Source: Rhodobacter sp.
GTDB taxonomy: Bacteria > Pseudomonadota > Alphaproteobacteria > Rhodobacterales > Rhodobacteraceae
DNA: 8,837 nt
Reading direction: 5' to 3'
NCBI GenBank assembly: GCA_013824045.1
Contig: PNND01000213.1
Location: 1 to 8,837, forward strand
Shown here: positions 5,695 to 8,837 of the stretch, in pieces
Layout: each line of letters begins with the position of its first letter
How positions within the stretch are numbered: position 1 is the first letter of the stretch
Made by a program: the position numbers and the translations under genes
The notes under the pieces: generated by a model
The model's input: the letters and a program-made list of their open reading frames with translations, nothing else
Told to the model about the DNA's origin: nothing
Database searches by the model: none

Positions 5695-7688
5695 CCGCGC
5701 TTCCCGCCCCCAGCTACCAAACGGCCAGCCCGCGCCTGATCTGGGGCATCGCCCTGTCGCTGGCCGCGATCCTTTGGCTTTGGGGGCAGACGGTGGCCCC
5801 CTTTGCCTTTGAATACCCCAAGGCGCTGCAAATCCCCGCCGCACGCTGGATTGGCGGCGCGATCACCTGGCTGGTGAAAGAGGCCGCCATCGGCCCCATC
5901 GCATTCGCCGATATCACACGCTTCGTGGCCGACCTGATCGACCTGCCCTATCGAGCCACGCTGGCGCTTCTGGCCACTGGCCTCTTGTCCGGTGAAGGCT
6001 CCAGCGCGATTCAACTTTGGCCGCCTTTGCCGTGGGTGGCGGTTGTCGGCCTTCTGGCGCTGATCGGGCTTTATGCCGGGGGCATCCCGCTTGCTCTCAC
6101 CGTCACCGCCTGCATGACCTTCATCGCCGTCTTCGGCCAATGGCAAAGCGCGATGGTCACGCTGGCCTCGATCATCGTAGCCGTGCCCTTGGGCGTGGCG
6201 GGGGGGCTGTTCCTTGGCATCGCAGCCGCCCGCAGGCCGTGGCTTGACCGGGCGATGAAACCCTTTCTCGATCTGATGCAGACCATGCCGGTCTTTGCCT
6301 ATCTCGTCCCCATCCTGATCCTGTTCGGCTTCGGCCCCACGGCGGCCATCGTGGCCACGCTGATCTATGCCATGCCGCCGATGATCCGCATCACCACATT
6401 GGCCCTGCAACGCGTCCCGTCCGAAATTCACGACCTCGGCCGCATGGTGGGCTGCACCGACCGGCAGATGACATGGCGCGTTTTGGTACCCTCGGCGCGC
6501 GAACCGCTGCTGGTGGGCGTCAATCAGGTGATCATGCAATCGCTCAACATGGTGATCATTGCCTCGATGATCGGCGCGGGCGGGCTTGGCTTTGACGTGC
6601 TCAACGCGCTGCGCCGCCTCGATTTCGGCGCGGGGCTTGAGGCGGGGCTGGCAATCGTGGCCCTTGCCATCACACTCGACCGGCTGTCGCAGGCGCTGGC
6701 CCGGCGCAACCGCGCGGCGATCCCGCAGGGCAATGCGCTCCAGCGCCATCCCTATCTTGCCGCAGCCCTTGCCCTCATCATCGCCACCACCCTGCTCGGC
6801 CTGCTGATCCCCGCCATCCAGACCTACCCCGAAAGCGCCCGCCTAACGACCAGCCCCTTCTGGGCGGCGGCGGTGGAATGGATCAACATCACCTTCTTTG
6901 ACACGCTCGAGGCGATCAAGAACGCGGTCCTTCTGGGCCTGTTGATCCCCGTCAAACGCTTCCTGCTGTCGCTGCCATGGGTGGCCGTCGTCGCCATGCT
7001 GGGCCTTTTGGGCTGGCGTCTGGGCGGCTGGCGGCTGGGCCTACTGACCGCCAGCCTGTCCTTCCTCATCGCCGCCACCGGGCAGTGGGAAAAGGCGATG
7101 ATCACAGTCTATCTCTGCGGCATCGCCAGCCTGATCGCCATGGCCATCGGCCTGCCCATCGCCATCGCCGTGGCCGAGCGGGAACGGGCATGGACCATCA
7201 CCCGCGCCATCATCGACACGCTGCAAACCCTGCCTTCCTTCGTCTACCTCATGCCCGTGGTGATGCTGTTCCGCGTCGGCGATTTCACCGCCCTGATCGC
7301 CGTGGTCGCCTATGCCGTCGTCGCCTCCATCCGCTACACCGTCCTTGGCCTGCAAGGTGTGGACCCAAGGCTGATCGAAGCCGGCCGGGCGATGGGCTGC
7401 ACGGATTGGCAGATCCTCACCCGCATCCGCCTGCGGCTGGCGCTGCCGGAGATTCTGCTTGGCCTGAACCAGACGATTATGTTCGCCCTTGCCATGCTGG
7501 TGATCACCGCCCTCGTCGGCACGCGCGATCTTGGGCAGGATGTCTACATTGCGCTGACCAAGGCCAATCCCGGCAACGGCCTTGTGGCGGGCCTTGCCAT
7601 CGCCTTCATCGCCATCATCGCCGACCGCCTGATCCATGCCGCAGCTGATGCGCAGCGCGCCAAGCCGGGGCTGGGGGCGCAGGCATGA
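5691..7688 (+). CDS. Tandem-fused betaine-type ABC transporter permease (ProW duplicated)
   Basis: This inner-membrane permease is 665 aa, about twice the length of a single ProW/OpuAB permease. It contains two copies of the binding-protein-dependent transport (BPD) domain, about residues 110-340 and 425-655. Matching landmarks in the two halves are LPWVAVV (113-119 and 428-434), QTMPVFAYLVP versus QTLPSFVYLMP (197-207 and 512-522), and the EAA-type coupling loops ending in GCTD (254-257 and 569-572). Hydrophobic helices are numerous in both halves, and another is at about 17-34. One polypeptide would therefore supply both membrane halves of the importer and pair with two copies of the upstream ATPase. 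It begins in an ATGA overlap with the ATPase gene and ends in an ATGA overlap with the kinase gene. The assignment is firm; the substrate is not. Confidence 0.95.
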   Translation: MTALPAPSYQTASPRLIWGIALSLAAILWLWGQTVAPFAFEYPKALQIPAARWIGGAITWLVKEAAIGPIAFADITRFVADLIDLPYRATLALLATGLLSGEGSSAIQLWPPLPWVAVVGLLALIGLYAGGIPLALTVTACMTFIAVFGQWQSAMVTLASIIVAVPLGVAGGLFLGIAAARRPWLDRAMKPFLDLMQTMPVFAYLVPILILFGFGPTAAIVATLIYAMPPMIRITTLALQRVPSEIHDLGRMVGCTDRQMTWRVLVPSAREPLLVGVNQVIMQSLNMVIIASMIGAGGLGFDVLNALRRLDFGAGLEAGLAIVALAITLDRLSQALARRNRAAIPQGNALQRHPYLAAALALIIATTLLGLLIPAIQTYPESARLTTSPFWAAAVEWINITFFDTLEAIKNAVLLGLLIPVKRFLLSLPWVAVVAMLGLLGWRLGGWRLGLLTASLSFLIAATGQWEKAMITVYLCGIASLIAMAIGLPIAIAVAERERAWTITRAIIDTLQTLPSFVYLMPVVMLFRVGDFTALIAVVAYAVVASIRYTVLGLQGVDPRLIEAGRAMGCTDWQILTRIRLRLALPEILLGLNQTIMFALAMLVITALVGTRDLGQDVYIALTKANPGNGLVAGLAIAFIAIIADRLIHAAADAQRAKPGLGAQA

Positions 7689-8575
7689 CATCGGGCATGA
7701 TCCCCGCCGCCCTGCGCGCTCTGCCCTGGAAGGGCGATATCAGCGCCGAACCGCTGCTGGGCGGCCTGTCCAACGAAAGCTGGAAGGTCACCGATGCGGC
7801 GGGCGCCCATGTCGTCCGCTTCGGGCGTGACTTCCCCTTTCACCATGTCGACCGCGCGCGCGAGGTGATGACCGCCCGCGCCGCCCATGCCGCAGGCTTC
7901 GGCCCCGCCGTGGAACATGCCGAACCCGGTGTCATCGTGGTGGAATACCTGCAAGCCCGCACATGGGGCCCGGATGATCTGCGCGCCCACCCCGAACGGG
8001 TGGGAGACCTTTTGCGCCGCTTTCACCACGACATGCCCAACCACATAGAAGGCGCGGCCTTCCTCTTCTGGCCCTTCCACGTGATCCGCGACTATGCCCG
8101 CACGCTCCGCGCAGGCGACAGCCCCTTCACCCCCGACCTGCCCGCTCTCCTGTCCTTGTCGGACGAGCTGGAACAGGCCCAGATCCCCCTTCCCCTGATC
8201 TTCGGCCACCATGACCTTCTGCCTGCCAACTTCCTCGACGATGGCAGCCGCCTTTGGCTGATCGACTATGAATATGCAGGCTTCGGCACTGCGCTGTTTG
8301 ACCTCGCCGGTGCCGCCTCCAACGCGGGCATGACGCCGGATGAAACCAACCGCCTCCTCACCGCCTATTTCGGCACCCTGCCCGACGCCCCCCTCCGCCG
8401 CGCATTCGACGCCATGCAATGCACCAGCCTCTTGCGTGAGGCGATGTGGGCCATGATCTCAGACCTGCACCTCGCCGCCCCCGGCGCGGATTACAAATCC
8501 TACGCTCGCGAGAACCTCGCCAAGCTGGACGCAGCCCTCTCCCACTACAATTCCCTTTACGGACAAAAAAAATGA
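7685..8575 (+). CDS. Choline-kinase-like/aminoglycoside-phosphotransferase-fold kinase
   Basis: This 296-residue protein has the APH/choline kinase fold. The N-lobe carries a glycine-rich GGLSNESW loop (26-33) and a VVRFG strand (43-47) with the likely ATP-contacting arginine. The C-lobe has the Brenner-type catalytic motif HHDLLPANF (175-183), with catalytic Asp177 and Asn182, and LIDYEYAG (192-199), with metal-binding Asp194. The IDYEYAG form is typical of choline/ethanolamine kinases (LicA-like) rather than of resistance enzymes. Embedded between an amine transporter and an N-demethylating flavoprotein, it probably phosphorylates a small amino alcohol or a related compound. An antibiotic resistance role is unlikely in this context. 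The ATG overlaps the permease stop (ATGA, 7685-7688). The 3' end is a run of eight A leading into TGA, which overlaps the next start codon. Confidence 0.9.
   Translation: MTSGMIPAALRALPWKGDISAEPLLGGLSNESWKVTDAAGAHVVRFGRDFPFHHVDRAREVMTARAAHAAGFGPAVEHAEPGVIVVEYLQARTWGPDDLRAHPERVGDLLRRFHHDMPNHIEGAAFLFWPFHVIRDYARTLRAGDSPFTPDLPALLSLSDELEQAQIPLPLIFGHHDLLPANFLDDGSRLWLIDYEYAGFGTALFDLAGAASNAGMTPDETNRLLTAYFGTLPDAPLRRAFDAMQCTSLLREAMWAMISDLHLAAPGADYKSYARENLAKLDAALSHYNSLYGQKK
8566..8575 (+). other. A AAA AAA slippery heptamer at the kinase stop codon
   Basis: In the kinase frame the last codons are CAA AAA AAA TGA, so 8566-8572 reads A AAA AAA, a canonical -1 slippery heptamer immediately before the stop. 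The run of A extends over 8565-8572. A -1 slip enters exactly the frame of the downstream flavoprotein, whose ATG is at 8572. No good Shine-Dalgarno is visible for that gene; the best match is a weak CGGA about 8 nt upstream. It may simply be a start-stop coupling site. Frameshifting is a hypothesis. Confidence 0.4.
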
Positions 8576-8837
8576 CCCTTCCCACCCATGCCCAGATCGT
8601 CGTCATCGGCGGCGGCATCATCGGCTGTTCCACCGCCTACCACTTGGCGCGTGACCACAAGGCCGATGTGATCCTGTTGGAACAGGGGCAGATCACCTCC
8701 GGCTCTACCTGGCACGCGGCGGGGCTGGTGGGCCAGCTTCGCGCCTCCGCCTCCATCACCAAGGTGCTGAAATACTCGGTCGACCTCTACAAGGGCCTCG
8801 CCGCTGAGACCGGCCTTGATACCGGCTGGAAGATGAC
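8572..8837 (+). CDS. Dimethylglycine/sarcosine dehydrogenase-like FAD oxidoreductase (5' part)
   Basis: Only the first 88 residues are present; the gene runs off the window. The N-terminus is a Rossmann FAD-binding fold: IVVIGGGIIGCSTAYHLA, with the GxGxxG glycines at 13, 15 and 18, then the acidic end of strand 2 in VILLEQG (33-39). The following SGSTWHAAGLVGQLR segment (43-57) is the hallmark of the dimethylglycine/sarcosine dehydrogenase group; His48 corresponds to the histidine that covalently carries FAD in mammalian DMGDH. Full-length members are usually about 800 aa, with a C-terminal GcvT-like tetrahydrofolate domain that captures the released one-carbon unit; whether this copy has it cannot be seen. 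The ATG overlaps the kinase stop. The context suggests oxidative N-demethylation of the imported amine or a derivative. Confidence 0.9.
   Translation, partial: MTLPTHAQIVVIGGGIIGCSTAYHLARDHKADVILLEQGQITSGSTWHAAGLVGQLRASASITKVLKYSVDLYKGLAAETGLDTGWKM

Noticed and set aside
3499..5844. A 781-codon open frame on the minus strand, antisense to the binding-protein and ATPase genes
   Set aside because: It has no recognisable domain, is rich in Gly, Arg and His as expected for shadow frames in GC-rich DNA, and lies opposite two unmistakable genes whose codon use explains its lack of stops.
5451..6749. A 432-codon open frame antisense to the permease gene
   Set aside because: Its low-complexity, charge-rich composition (Arg, His, Gln, Gly, Asp) mirrors the permease codons. 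It has no family resemblance and no convincing ribosome binding site.
7685..8575. Aminoglycoside resistance gene
   Set aside because: The fold is shared, but the IDYEYAG motif and the position inside an amine transport operon favour a metabolic choline-kinase-like enzyme.

Overview
The window is GC-rich, with strong third-position G/C bias. It looks like a chromosomal segment of an alphaproteobacterium, most likely Rhodobacterales/Rhodobacteraceae. The reasons are the small basic ORF - murA - DUF2948 order, the codon usage, and the betaine-type ABC transporter followed by a DMGDH-like flavoprotein, which resembles arrangements I recall from roseobacters and Rhodobacter relatives. I cannot assign a genus from the sequence alone.

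Left part, minus strand (about 384-2341): a small Lys/Arg-rich protein gene with a near-ideal Shine-Dalgarno, then murA (cell-wall precursor synthesis), then a DUF2948 gene. They are 9 and 5 nt apart and are probably one operon. Downstream of them, bases 1-383 hold no recognisable gene. Bases 5-138 do contain five closely packed perfect or near-perfect palindromes, three of which share a 5-nt loop and an 11-bp core, and there is a 13-bp tandem duplication at 310-335.

Middle: a tRNA-Thr(GGT) gene with encoded CCA and a plausible promoter (plus strand, 2477-2551) faces a DeoR-family regulator gene (minus strand, true start at 3397). The 218-bp intergenic region between the regulator and the next operon contains a perfect DnaA-box 9-mer, a GAAC motif repeated exactly every 10 bp three times, and a consensus TTGACA -35 hexamer.

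Right part, plus strand (3616 to the window end): a tightly coupled operon. It encodes a periplasmic substrate-binding protein of the glycine betaine/choline/TMAO class, a ProV-type ATPase, a tandem-duplicated ProW-type permease, a choline-kinase-like phosphotransferase, and the N-terminus of a dimethylglycine/sarcosine-dehydrogenase-like FAD oxidoreductase that runs off the window. The last three junctions are all ATGA overlaps. A GC-rich hairpin separates the binding-protein gene from the rest. The kinase/oxidoreductase junction sits on a run of eight A that forms a textbook -1 slippery heptamer (A AAA AAA) directly before the stop codon.

Inferred function of the right part: import of a methylated amine or quaternary amine (glycine betaine, choline, dimethylglycine, TMAO or similar), phosphorylation of a substrate or intermediate, and oxidative N-demethylation, under control of the divergent DeoR-type repressor. 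The exact substrate and the role of the kinase are open, and this is the part of the window most likely to hold something undescribed.
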